64,000 bases of DNA from Chinchilla lanigera (taxonomy: Eukaryota > Chordata > Mammalia > Rodentia > Chinchillidae). This document shows, in pieces, positions 34,810 to 45,720 of this stretch. Both the position numbers and the translations under genes were made by a program. The first letter of the stretch is position 1. Every line of letters begins with the position of its first letter. The stretch is from positions 4,895,357 to 4,959,356 of the forward strand of contig NW_004955473.1 in NCBI RefSeq assembly GCF_000276665.1, given 5' to 3'. Below the pieces are notes generated by a model that saw only the letters and a program-made list of their open reading frames with translations, ran no database searches and was not told where the DNA came from.

Positions 34810-36060
34810 TCTTGTTCTTGGAGTTATTCTGAAGAGACAGTAAGCTGTCCCAGAGCAGGGACTGCTATTTTTCCTCAACTTGGGGCCAGATGCGTCCCCC
34901 CAACTGGCAAAGTGCTTGGTTGATTGGTTGGGTGACACTGTGTAACAGGTTTGATAGTGAAACAAAACCCAAAAAAGGCCTGTCTCATAGGCTCTAATCG
35001 CTGCGGTTGAGATTGTTCATACCTGAGGATGTCCAGGCCCCCATCACATCACTCCCTGCTCCAACTTGCCACTTACCCAGGCTACACTTACTCTACCTGG
35101 GGCACGGGAGATCACAGGGGCTGCTTTCTGACGACAGGCAGGCAGTGCCTGTCGAGATTCAGCCCTTCATGGTGGCTGTGTGATCAGCTGGGCCACGCCA
35201 CAGTACAGGACAGGGCTGGTCCCACCCTGGGAAGAAGAGTCGGGGTTTGGCCAAAATACCACGCACTGGGAGTCCGCCCACTTGACTCCAAACCTGCTTT
35301 CCTTTGCCATTCTCCAGCTGGTGTCAGATGGTACCTTGGCACCGCTGAATGATGGCACTAGCCCTTGCCAGGCTACCTATAAGGCACAGCAGGAGACGTC
35401 CTAATATTTCAGAGCTTGAGAGATGCAACTAAACAAGCAGTGCAAATGCTGGAGACAAAAGTCTGATTGGAAAGGGGTCAGATTAAGCCCTGAGTAAAGG
35501 ATGAGGTCAACTAACGTGATTTTTCTCTTTGTTCTAATCAACAAGCCTGTTTTGGAGACAAAGAAGCTTAAAACAGAAAGGGATGGGGGTGGAAACACAC
35601 AGTGACCTACTGCAGGCTGCTTCCTTGAAGGAAAACCAACAGCTCCCCCAGAGACCCATTTATACAAAGGAACTCCCCTCCCTTTCACAGCTACCCCTTC
35701 CCTTTCCCGCTCCCCTCCAGTTTGGCTGCTACTGTGTCCCTTCTGCCCCTCCTTCCCTGACTCCACCTAAAAGGGGGTGCCCTTTCTGTCCCAGGGACTG
35801 CTGGGACTCAGTCCCGTGCCTTGTTCTCTGGGCAGAAACGTTAGGACCGCCTCTGGCCTCTTTCCCGTCTTATCAGGGAATTTCTGGCGGGTACAGACAC
35901 ACGTACACAAAACCACACACAGATACATGCAGCCCAAGCCAGTGATGACGTCCCCCTGCCTGGCTGGTTCTACATATGGGTGTGACTGGGTCAGAGTACA
36001 GGGAGGGTCTAAAGATTTAGATACTGGACTGCCAAGCCCTGGTCAGAAATCAGGGATCAT
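34810..36060. other. Single-copy intergenic DNA
   Basis: No named repeat, gene or CpG island. A weak low-complexity (CA)-rich patch lies at about 35,895-35,930. Confidence 0.55.
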
Positions 36061-36062
36061 CT

Positions 36063-36253
36063 AAAAATGGACATTTTGAAGGGGATGCGGGGTTGAAAGG
36101 AGAGACGAGGAATGGGGAAAAAAAAGAATCAAGATCTATCATGTGCAGATACAAATTCCTATGATGAATGTGATCATTATGTGTACCTAGAACGTATGAA
36201 TAAAAATCATTTTCTTTGGAAAAGAATAAAATAAATAAAAATGGGCATTTTGA
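36063..36253 (+). mobile_element. 5'-truncated LINE-1 3' end with target duplication
   Basis: A 157-bp insertion (36,080-36,236) ends in 'gatgaatgtgatcattatgt', an AATAAA-like signal and an A-rich tail. It is flanked by aaaaatggacattttga / aaaaatgggcattttga (one mismatch). The same terminal sequence recurs at about 56,760-56,890 and, reversed, at 54,642-54,690. Confidence 0.85.
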
Positions 36254-37750
36254 GAAAGAAAAACAGCCCCTGACATCCGGAAGCTAGCCTGGTCCTGTGA
36301 GCAAGGCCTTGGCATGGCTGCCAACTGACCTGGCACTCACAGCTAGGTCTGAGTGTTCCGTGGAACGTAGACATTCACGCGACACCGGCATCATACAAGG
36401 CCGCTGTGTGACCATGGTGAGACGAGACAAAAATGAGACCACTCCATAATCATGTGTGAATGTAGACAAAAACATGAACATTGTCCAAACCACAAAAATG
36501 ACCAAACACCCCCTCCCAGCCTGGCTAATTTGAGTACTGCTTCCTTACCAGTCTCAGCATGAGCCTTGCTTTAGTCTGCCCTCTTACTGGAGAAGTTTTA
36601 TTTAACAAGACAGCCAATCATATCATAGGACACCCCTGCTTCCCAACAGCATCCAACGCAGAGAAGCCCAGCTTCCTTACACCCTTCCCCAAAGCCCCCA
36701 GTGCAGCCCGAATCTTGTAAGTCCTTTGTAGCACCCTGTTCCTGAGGCCCCATGGTTCCCCATGGGGGCCTTCTTCCGTGCTACAATGAGCAATACATGC
36801 GACTTAAAGGTGTTCTGGTGGTCTTTGGCTGGAAGGCACTGAAAATTTGCAGATAAATAGCCAAAATTTCTTCTGGAGGCCTGTTCTATCTAGGCAGAGC
36901 CCCTAGGGAAAGTTGCCCACTCCTGTCCCTTTGGGAAGTCCTCATGGAGCGTCCAAGGCGTGCCTAGGACAGACTCCTGGACAAGCCCAGCAGTCCTGTC
37001 TGGCGTCTGGAGGCAGAGGCACCCGGCCTTCAAGGCAGGCTCTTACCTAGGATGTCTTGGCACTGACACTGCAACACAGAGGTGCTTCTTGAGGAGCACC
37101 AGGTATAGGTGTTGAACTTAGAAATATGTGCATAAACGTATTTGCTTAAAGACCGTTTGCTAACAAACACTTTCTGACAACTACTGCTTGCCATGGGATG
37201 GTGCTAAGCCCTGGAGATAAGGAGATGAGTAAAGTATAGTCCCTGCCTTCAGTGCCTTTATAACCTGGTGACCCATGGGCACTTTTAATGCAGTGTAAGT
37301 GCTGGGAGAATGATATGTGAGTTCCAGTGGGAAGCTGGTGGTCCTCAGATTGTTTTCTTGTCCTGCTTCTATGTACCCAAGCTTTTCTCAGCGACCTGAC
37401 CGTGGCTCTTCCTCATTTTTCTGGCTGCATCTTCTGTCATTCCTAGGAACACAACAGGAAGAGCAGTCCTTCTGCCCAGAGAGATCACACATCTCTGTTC
37501 ACTTTTCCTCAGGCCTCTTACCCTCTTTTTCTTGCACCTTCCCTGCCGAAACTCTGCTGTCTTCCCCCTGGTTTTCCTTCTCCCTGTGCTTCTTGCTAAG
37601 GTTCCAGGAAGGACTCCCTGCCCGTATGCTTCCCGCAAGCATGCAGCACAATGGAACGAGCACTCTTCTCAATTAGAGTCCTGGCACTATCAACCACTAC
37701 CTTCATGGACTTGGGCAGCCGCTTTGCAAGGCCTGGTGAATGAGGGGAAC
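36254..37750. other. Single-copy intergenic DNA with one old repeat trace
   Basis: 37,155-37,270 ('gctaagccctggagataagg', 'gtccctgccttcagtgcctt') resembles a mammal-wide MIR/L2-type fossil. No gene is recognised elsewhere in the stretch. Confidence 0.55.
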
Positions 37751-37754
37751 CAGA

Positions 37755-37835
37755 CAGTGGTGGCAAACCTATGGCACGCGTGCCACAGTGGGCTGTTTGT
37801 TATCACTGAAAGCTCTAAAAGGTTTGCCATCACTG
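37755..37835 (-). mobile_element. 81-bp hAT-like MITE, complete
   Basis: The ends are inverted repeats (cagtggtggcaaacct at 37,755-37,770; complement of the other end cagtgatggcaaacct at 37,820-37,835; one mismatch in 16). The centre has the near-palindrome ggcacgcgtgcc. A related copy is at 3182-3250. It contains no coding sequence. The 8-bp flanks (gaaccaga / ggctggat) do not match, so either the duplication has decayed or an end is displaced. Confidence 0.7.
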
Positions 37836-37839
37836 GGCT

Positions 37840-39035
37840 GGATCATCCTCCACCTTGAGCCCCAACCTCCTGTGTATGGAAAAGTCGCTCGGGTGTTTCA
37901 TCTGTCCATGACCTCCAGGGCTGGTCCCCTCTAGGGCCTAGAGTAGATGCTAATGGAACGCAAAGCCCTTGGCAAATATCTCCCCACCATGACTCTGCTG
38001 CTCCTTTGCTTCAACCACATTTACAAATTTATTGTTTTTTATTTTGGGTATTTTCTTCCCTAGCTTATGGCTTGTGATTCTTCTTTGACCTAGAAAGTTA
38101 TATCTCGACCTAGGAACACTAGAAATCATACCTTGCCTTTTTTCCTTCCGTTCAGAGTTTTTCGTAGGGGCATCTTTCAGCCCCTAAAGTTTGGCTTCAA
38201 ACCCAGAATTTCCCCATGAAGCCTTTACAGTCTGACTCTTCTCAGCCACACTCCTACAGTATACATTCCCACACTCCTACAACCCTACAGTATACATTCC
38301 CACTGAGCCATTTCATAGCTCTAGTCCCCAGGAGACACTCTGCAGAGCTGGTGGATGTACAATCACGGTAACCCGGGGCAGCTCTCAACTTGCTGCCAAG
38401 ATAGGAGCTCAGATCTGATTCCCAGCTCTGCAGCAATGAACAAACGAATGAGGAGCTCAGAAAACTTCGTGGTGCCATGTAAGCCCCAAGCCTAGTGCTT
38501 ATCCCACACACACCCCAGTCCCTGGCCTTTTCAAATGTACCAGCTGTTAGCATAGGGACGATAGGAAGCTGCGTTCAGGACAAGAATGACTGTCAGCACA
38601 ATGATAGGCTGGGCGGAGGAGGATGCTTAAGGACCACGCACCTCTGGAAGGAAAGGAGAGCTTCAGGTGTTTCAGAGGCCCTCAGCGCCTTGTGGAAACT
38701 ACCATTCCGGGCAATCACCCACCCCCGTGATGAGACGAGTTGGTCATCTTTCCCCTCCTTTGCCCTTAAACTAGACACACGGGGCTGGGGGTGGAAACTG
38801 CCTCAAAAACACCCCCACGCAAACCTGAACTGGTGGCAGGAGGAAGAGCCACAGTGCCCGGTCAGGCCATCAGCTTGACATAAGCCCGGGGTCCAGGATA
38901 ACTCAAAGCTCAGAGGCCTCCACACTTGGTGTTTGGCAGGGTCCTCTCCCCACTCAGGCGAGCCGTTGCTCGCCTGCTCCCTGGAAAAGGAGATTACAAG
39001 GAAGAGGCCTCAGCTTCGAGTGAACGGTCGCTCAG
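37840..39035. other. Single-copy intergenic DNA
   Basis: No named repeat or gene. GC content rises toward the CpG island that follows. Confidence 0.55.
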
Positions 39036-39039
39036 TCCT

Positions 39040-40110
39040 GAGGCGCTGCGGGAGCAGGGGGTCCGCGGCCGCCCTGCCTCAGCAGGCGCTTCCTGCGTGG
39101 AGTGGCTAATTGGAAGACGGGCTTCGGGAGAAGCTGCAAAGCTGCGGCTCCCTCCCTGCCATTCCCTGTGGTCTTCCCATGGTTCCTCCCATGGTTCTTC
39201 TTGAGTGGTGCGGCGGGAACCGAAGCGCAGAGGTCTCCCCACCCGACACATCCATGCCAGCTGCCACAAGGAACCCTTCCCCGGAGCCCAGAGCCGCCCT
39301 TGCCCGCCCGCCCGCCCGGACGGGACAGGACCGGGGGTGCGAGGGGCGGGGCTGAGGGGAAGTTTCAAGAAGTGTGCCGGGCAGGGGCCAGGATTCTCAT
39401 TCTCGTGAGTCAGCGGATCTGGCCCAGGGTGACTTCACCGCTTCCCGAGAAGAGGCGCCCCGGGCAGGAGGCGGCCCAGAGTGCAGCAGCGGGAGTGAGA
39501 GGTCAGAGCACCGGCCGCTTGCGCGTGGCAGAGTGCGGGACAGGCTCTGGGCTGGGCTACGATGGCCAGGCGGCTTGGGGCTGGGGCGGCAAGGGGAGAC
39601 CTTGCGCCAGCCGGCAAATCTCTGGGCAGAGGAGCCGGCCTCTCTTCCTCCTCCTCCATCTGGGAGTCTAGTTCCCGCCGCCGCCACAGTCACAGCGGCA
39701 GCAGCCCGAGACGCCGCGCTGCGCCGCGCGCCGCCTGTAGATGGCGCGGCAGAGGCGCCCAGCGCGCTGCGGGGAGGGTGGGGGAGCTCAGCCCCGCCGG
39801 GGAACCTGGACTGGGGCGGCGAGCTGGCTCAGAGAGGGGCTGGTGTGGAAAAGGCATGAGGGCCGCCAGAGACCCCGCTGGCCTCGGGCGGGCCACTGGG
39901 ACTCCAGAGATGGAGCTGATCGCGTCAGGAGAACCGCCCTGCGGCGCGAGCGCCCCTGGCGAAGGGCTGGCTCCTGCGTGCTCGGTCGTAGTCCCGCGGG
40001 CCGCCTCCCGGGCCGCAGAGCGGGGGGCCGCTCTACACTTCAGCAAAGGGACTGAGGTTTCAGGGCCGCCTTTGCAAGCCGGTGCTCTTGACCGCCGGCA
40101 CTAGAATGGA
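39040..40110. promoter_or_regulatory. CpG island 1 (unassigned promoter-like)
   Basis: Dense CpG over about 1 kb, free of repeats, with Sp1-type gggcgggg (about 39,345-39,352), a TGAGTCAGC site at 39,406-39,414 (AP-1/NF-E2 type) and a CTCF-like core at 39,734-39,747. It lies about 9 kb after AIFM1 and 7 kb before the stronger island at 47 kb. It could be an alternative ELF4 promoter, a noncoding-RNA promoter or an insulator. I find no convincing exon in it. Confidence 0.65.
39734..39747 (+). promoter_or_regulatory. Candidate CTCF core in CpG island 1
   Basis: cctgtagatggcgc matches CCASYAGRKGGCRS at 13 of 14 positions (T for A at position 3). It sits in unmethylatable-looking, CpG-rich, repeat-free DNA, which favours occupancy. 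Confidence 0.5.
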
Positions 40111-40328
40111 AACTCTGAGTCGCGTCTCAGGCGCAGGGGGTGGGTTTCCCTGAGCAGTCACTCTCCACCCTGGTTCCCTCGAGACCAAGAATGCACCTCT
40201 ACCACAGAGCTGCAGACTGTGGCCAGGGCTGGGGCTCGGTCTGGGACCAGGCTCAGCCTAACGAGGGTCAAGGGTTTATCCTCAGGCTGGATCTAGGGCA
40301 ATGCTTAGGCGTTCGGTGCTTGTCAGTC

Positions 40329-40360
40329 CAGTCTTCCAGTCTTCCAGTCTTCCAGCCTTC
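40329..40360. repeat. Octamer tandem repeat (cagtcttc)4
   Basis: Three exact units and one with a single change (cagccttc). Confidence 0.9.
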
Positions 40361-40861
40361 TGCTTCTATATACTGAAAAAAAACAACAAAAAAAAAAACG
40401 GAGCTAAGAGGCCTAGCTGGGGATCGAGCTTGCAACCTTCGTCTCCATAGAAGAACGTCTGTGCCCTAACTCCTTGCACGCCCTGAGCTCCAGAAGTCAC
40501 GATGCGGCCCAGGACCTCCGATAGCAGTTCATGGTTATGTGGTGACTGTAAACAGATCGAGTCTAGCAGGGCTTGCAAAAATAACCTGTGGCCAGACACC
40601 TTCCAGCTGAGGGGGAAAACAGCTGGAGGCGCCAGCCCCATCCTCTCCAGAGGCCACGGTGGCCATGTCCATGATACAGCTTTGCAGATAAAATACGTGC
40701 ACACTGTGAGCCTCTCTCTTCTGTGTCAAGAAGTAAGCCGACCCCATCTTGCTGTTTCGGGGGCCTCTTCTTCCCTGTCAATCCCTCTAGCTCTCCCATT
40801 TTTAGGATGTCTAGAGTCATCTGAGAAAGTTATAGAAAGATGTTCCATAAAGAAGAAAGGG

Positions 40862-41002
40862 AAGCCGGGCATGGTGGCACAAGCCTGTAATCGTAGCACT
40901 TGGGAGACTGAGGCAGGAGGATCTCTATAGTTTGAGACCAGGTTGGGCTACACAGTGAGCTCAAGAGCAGCCTGAACTACATAGTGAGACCTTGACTCAA
41001 AA

Positions 41003-41054
<52 letters not shown>

Positions 41055-41068
41055 AAAGAAAGAGAAAA
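40862..41068 (+). repeat. B1 SINE with (AAAG)n tail expansion
   Basis: Full B1 (40,862-40,998) whose tail has grown into about 60 bases of (GAAA)n. Confidence 0.93.
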
Positions 41069-43420
41069 AAACCCCAAAGGATCTTAAACATTCCCAAGTT
41101 TCACTGTGCCAGGAGAAATATAGTATGTCTCCCGCTGACCTGGGAGCAGGGGATGCCCAGCTGGAAAACCCTCTTTTCACTACCTTCCCCCTCAGGGTGT
41201 CCCCCAGAGCACAACTGATAGAAAAGATCATATTGGCAAAGCTTAATGCTCGCTGCCTCCTTTCTCCTCCCAAGCTGACCCCAAGTCCTCAACCTGCTCC
41301 CCCTTGTGATGCCACTGGGCTGAGCAGGGCCTAAGCTGGGACCTCTCCCTCCAGCCTGGCCCTGCACCTTTACTAGGTGACAGGGAGATCTGGTATACTA
41401 ATTTGTGTTACTATGATAATGGATGCTAATGGGGTCACATGCTAACCACGGGCAGAGTTCTAGCCGAACATCACTGCCTCAACCCCAAGTCCAGGCTGCA
41501 GGGATGGGAATTTCAGACTGACTAATCACACTGTGGCTGGAGGGGGCGGGGGAGTGGGAGGAACCGAGGCCCCGGGACGTCTCAGGGTGCGTGTGCATTC
41601 TCTGGAGCTGCTGCCTCGGTTTCAGTTTCATCCTTGGCTGACACTTTCCTCCAACAAGTGGAATTGCTTTGGTTTCCCTCCAGCCTCCCCCCCTTGGACA
41701 GGCAGCTCCCTTCAGTCAGCCCTTTATTTCATAAGGGGAGCGATGGGAAGACAATTTGGCAGTGATGAGGAAAAAATGTACACGTAGTCACCCTCAGACA
41801 CACAGGCTCACACACTCCACCGCCTTGGAGACCGCCCTCCACAAACACACACCCGCAAGGGGACTCAACACTCAATACAAGACTTGGGCCCACACATGCA
41901 CACCCTCAACGATGGTCACACCTTCACTCACGGCTTCAAGACCCGCACAGATGCACATACAGACAGGCAAGGCCCTGGCAGAGACGCATGCCACACACAG
42001 CCCATAAGCACACTCACACTGGCTCGCGCAGGCCAGCAGCAGCAGCCGCCGCTGAGCTGGATAGCTTCCTCAAAAGAGGGCTGGAAAGTTTGTTTGCTGC
42101 CAGCAAAAGGGGCCTAGACATTCCGTGAAATGACTCATGCTGCACCTTTATAGACATTAAATGTTGTATTTTGCTGCATTAAACAACAACAATAACCCTC
42201 ATCCCGTGACGTGAGGACAGGGTGGGGAAACTGAGGAGCGGCTGACTTCCTGTTGGCCTCAGCTATGCCTCTGTCTTACAGTGTCTCAGTCATGCCCTTG
42301 CTTCCCTGTGGGATGGGGCAATCCCCAGAGAGCAGGGTCATCCATCTCCTGGTACAGCCCTCAGCCTGGGCTTGCTCCTCAGCAAGATGCTAAATGGGGT
42401 CTCATGAGCCCGCCATGCCCTCCATCCCCTGAACCAGATGGCTGCGCCCAGGAGCCATGTCTGAGCCCTTCCTGAGCTCCCTCCTACTCCAGCTCCCTCT
42501 TCAAGTCTCCCTGCACAACTGCAGGGTGCACCATTCCCTTATAAAATGTAAAGTGCGCCATACGCGACTAGCGCCTCCTCTTCTCCTCGCGGTCTCTTCT
42601 CTGTCTGAGGAGGGAACAGCAGCTTGATGGCTGCTCACGTCCCTGTTCCCCAGATCACTCAGGCTATGCAGGAATCACTTGGTGCTCCCGGGGTGAAGCG
42701 TCCATGTGGCGCTATCGTGCTGCAGCTGCACCAGGCTGCGGGCAGGTCAGCTGAGACCCAGCCTCCTTGGCTTCACTCTGAGGACAGCAGAAATCAAAAG
42801 CATGACACATGGCAGGATCGGGGCCAACGGATGCTGAGGGCTGAGGGGTTAAATCTGGCTCTACTGGACAAGGGCCCCAAGCCCTTGAATTGCTGCACTG
42901 CCCTCGGTAGGTGCCCAGTGCAAGTGCCTGCTCCTGTGCCTGGCCCTGGAGACATCAACTGGCTGGGTTCTGGCTCCAAGATAGGAGTGGGGACCAGTGG
43001 GATTAGAGACCCCAGGGGACTTGCTGAACTCTGCCATGGGCGATTTCAACTTTTTTTTTTTTCCAAATAAACCACAGGCTTGGGTCTTCTTACTTCTCCA
43101 ATCTCCCACCATCCCAGGACCACAAAAGGCACTGAATCTGTTTTCCAAACACCAACCCTACTCCTGGCTGCAGATGTGACGGGGACAGCACTGCCCAGCA
43201 GCCACTGTGCTCAGAGCTGACATGCTGAGTGCGAGTTCAGGCGAGTAGCATCTCCCGCCGGACTGTTGTGTCCTCCAGACAGCCTCCCTGAGCCGCTGTC
43301 CAGCCTACCAAGAAGTGAGATCCGGCATTCCCCTGAAGTTTCGTGGGTGCTCTTTTGTGCCCAGGCCTGTCTGGTGGGCAAATGTAGAATTTTTCATCAT
43401 AATCACTGAAAACTGGGTAG
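41069..43420. other. Single-copy intergenic DNA
   Basis: About 41,400-42,200 and 42,240-43,420 are free of young repeats. A CA-rich patch lies at 41,785-42,000. An interferon-response-type motif at 41,618-41,631 is listed separately. No exon structure is recognised. Confidence 0.5.
41618..41631 (-). promoter_or_regulatory. Candidate ISRE (IRF-binding) motif
   Basis: ggtttcagtttcat; its complement contains gaaactgaaac, two GAAA units at the two-base spacing IRF and ISGF3 proteins require. It is about 5.8 kb before the presumed ELF4 first exon, in repeat-free DNA. Confidence 0.5.
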
Positions 43421-43421
43421 G

Positions 43422-43550
43422 GGCCAGGTGTAGTCGTGCACCCCTGTAATCCTGGCACTTGGGAGGCTGAGGCAGGAGCCACAAGGACAGCAGGGATAGT
43501 GAGTTCAAAGCCAGCCTGACTACATAGTGAGATCCTGTCTCAAAAACTCA
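43422..43550 (+). repeat. B1 SINE, rearranged
   Basis: Normal 5' half, then 'caaggacagcagggatagtg' replaces part of the middle before the regular 3' half. Confidence 0.82.
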
Positions 43551-43828
43551 AATTACGTCCTTAGTAGGGTGGGCTGGGAGGACCAAGTGGCTTTCTAAAA
43601 GCCCTAGTCAGGCATTCTTTCCAACCAAGGAAGGTGACCAGGCCAATGAAAATCATGATTTTGGAAGCCGCTTACCAACTCCATCCCCTCATCTGCCTGC
43701 CTGTGCTTTAGCCTGGGTGCAACCCTACCTCTAACATGGGCCAGAGCAGTGACCTGTCATCCTGTCATCTGGGAACTTCGGTATAACCTATCCCAGGGAA
43801 CTCTATTTTTCAGCTACTCAGTAAAACA

Positions 43829-43885
43829 CTGCTGCACAAGGTCCTGAGTTCGACTCCAATACAAAAAAAAAAAAAAAAAAAAGAA
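43829..43885 (+). repeat. 3' half of an ID SINE
   Basis: 'caaggtcctgagttcgactc' followed by an A tail; the A box half is missing. Confidence 0.7.
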
Positions 43886-44246
43886 TGAAATACTGCTTAT
43901 GCTAACAAGCCACAGCCCGGGACATCAGGATTTCTGTCTGTTTTTTTGGGATACCCAGGCCCTTCTCTGGTAAGCCCAACAAAAGCAAATCTCGGTTTAC
44001 TGAACACAACAGAAGAATGATGGCTGGTTTTACAGAAAGGGTCATGGGAACTTCTTAGCTTTCCAGTGAAGAGGATCCTTTGAAACCATAACTTCTCTTT
44101 GGGCTTTCGAATATGCTACTCCTTCCAAAGGTCTGATCAATTGGCAACTTTTCTTGCATATGTCAGTGGTGGAAAGTCAGGGTTACAGAAGCTGTGGCGT
44201 TGTGGTATTCTGGCCACAGGTTTGAATAGAATTTGTTGAGGCTAGC

Positions 44247-44385
44247 TGGGTGTGGTGGCACATGCCTGTAATCTCAGCAGTTAGAAGGCTGAGGCAGGAG
44301 AGTCACTGTGAGTTCGAGGCCAGCCTGGGCTACATAGTAAGTTCAAGGCCAGCCTGAACTACATAGTGAGATCCTGATTTTTTTA
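44247..44385 (+). repeat. B1 SINE
   Basis: Near-consensus sense copy with both internal units. Confidence 0.92.
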
Positions 44386-44399
44386 AAAAAGGATTTGTT

Positions 44400-45300
44400 G
44401 AGGCCAAAGTGTTAAGTGACAAGGGAAGTAACCAGCCATCCTGTCTCCAGAGAATTCGGGGTGATCTGCAGAAGATCATGGGCTCTCAGGCACTGCTTGG
44501 AAGAGGCAGGGGTGCTCAGCTTGGAGAGTTGTCAAGGTGGGCAGGCAAGTTGAACGCATACTTTGGGAGGTGGTCCCATGCAGGCTGTGGGCAGCTGGGA
44601 GCTCCCTCTGCTCCCGGTGGGGTCCAGGTTCTGAGGCCTGAAAGCAGCCAGCTGTGGCTGGACAGTGAGGTAACACGGAGGAAGGAGAGGGGCTGAGATT
44701 ACCCTGGAGGGTGGCACAGCCTCGGCATCCACAGGCAACTCGAGAAGGGGAATTCCTACCAAGTCAGAGGATGAGACATTGGCAGAGACAGTGTGGCTGT
44801 CCTCAGGACAGTGGTGATCTCAGCCTGGCTGGCCCCACCTGGCTGGGGCTCACCCAATAGGTAAGTGGGGAGCCAGGTGGGGAAGGCCCAGCCGGCAGTG
44901 GAGCAGCAAGGTCACGGGCAAAGGCAGACAGGAAGGTCGGTCTCATGACTTCCCAAGGTGAGGGCAACACAAGATTTTCACAAAGGGGAGCAATGTTTCC
45001 TATGACTACCTGATCACGGTGCTGTTGTCTGTTCAGAGTGCCTGGGAAAGGTGGGAATGCACGGGGTTCCCACGAGCCATGGGCTGCATGCAGGTCACCG
45101 TGACTTGGTCTGCAGTAGGAACCTCTTTGCTCTTCCCAAGAGCAAGACTTGGCCTCAGATGCTGCCTTGAGTCTTCAGCCTTGGTTTCCACCACACACAC
45201 TTACAGGAGGGATCCACCGTGAGTCCTCAGCGCTTCTGTCTGCTCTGTCCCTGCTGAGTTTGCTTCTGAGAGCTGGGCTGAGAAAACAAGATGAAGGTGA
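44400..45300. other. Single-copy intergenic DNA
   Basis: GC-rich, with no named repeat and no gene recognised. Confidence 0.5.
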
Positions 45301-45304
45301 AGAT

Positions 45305-45720
45305 GATGCAGCTGAAGATAGTTAATATTATCGAAGGCTTGAGAGGCACTAGGCACTGTCATAGATGTAGGCTGTCTTATTCAGCCCTCAACACAGCCTC
45401 AGGAGGGAGGGTTTGTTTTGGGGGGGCTACCAGGAATCGAACTCAGGACCTTGCGCTTGCCAGGTAGGCGCTTATGCCACTGAGCTATATCCCCGGTCCA
45501 GGAGGGAGGTTCTTATTAGCCCCAATTTTCTTTTAAGGTACTGGGAATCGAACTCAGGACCTTGTGCTTGCCAGGGAGGCGCTTGTGCCGCTGAGTTATA
45601 TCCCCAGTCCCTATGCCCAATTTCTAAATAAGGAAAGTGAGCGTTGGAAGGTTTAAGTGACTTGGCCAAAGTCACTTTCCTGGTACAAGGTGGAGCTAGA
45701 ACAGGAACCCAGTCCTGTCC
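45305..45720 (+). repeat. MIR fossil carrying two antisense ID insertions
   Basis: One MIR ('ggcactgtcatagatgtagg', 'aaggtttaagtgacttggcc', 'gctagaacaggaacccag') is cut twice by ID SINEs on the minus strand, at about 45,412-45,500 and 45,530-45,612. Joining the three MIR pieces restores MIR order. Confidence 0.82.

Noticed and set aside
39562..40104. 180-codon frame (+) and opposing frames in CpG island 1
   Set aside because: Arg/Ala/Gly/Ser-rich translation caused by GC-rich DNA, with comparable frames on the other strand, no domain and no splice pattern.
41000..41068. Regular repeats as a CRISPR-like array
   Set aside because: Simple (AAAG)n slippage tail of a SINE, with no spacers; the genome is mammalian.
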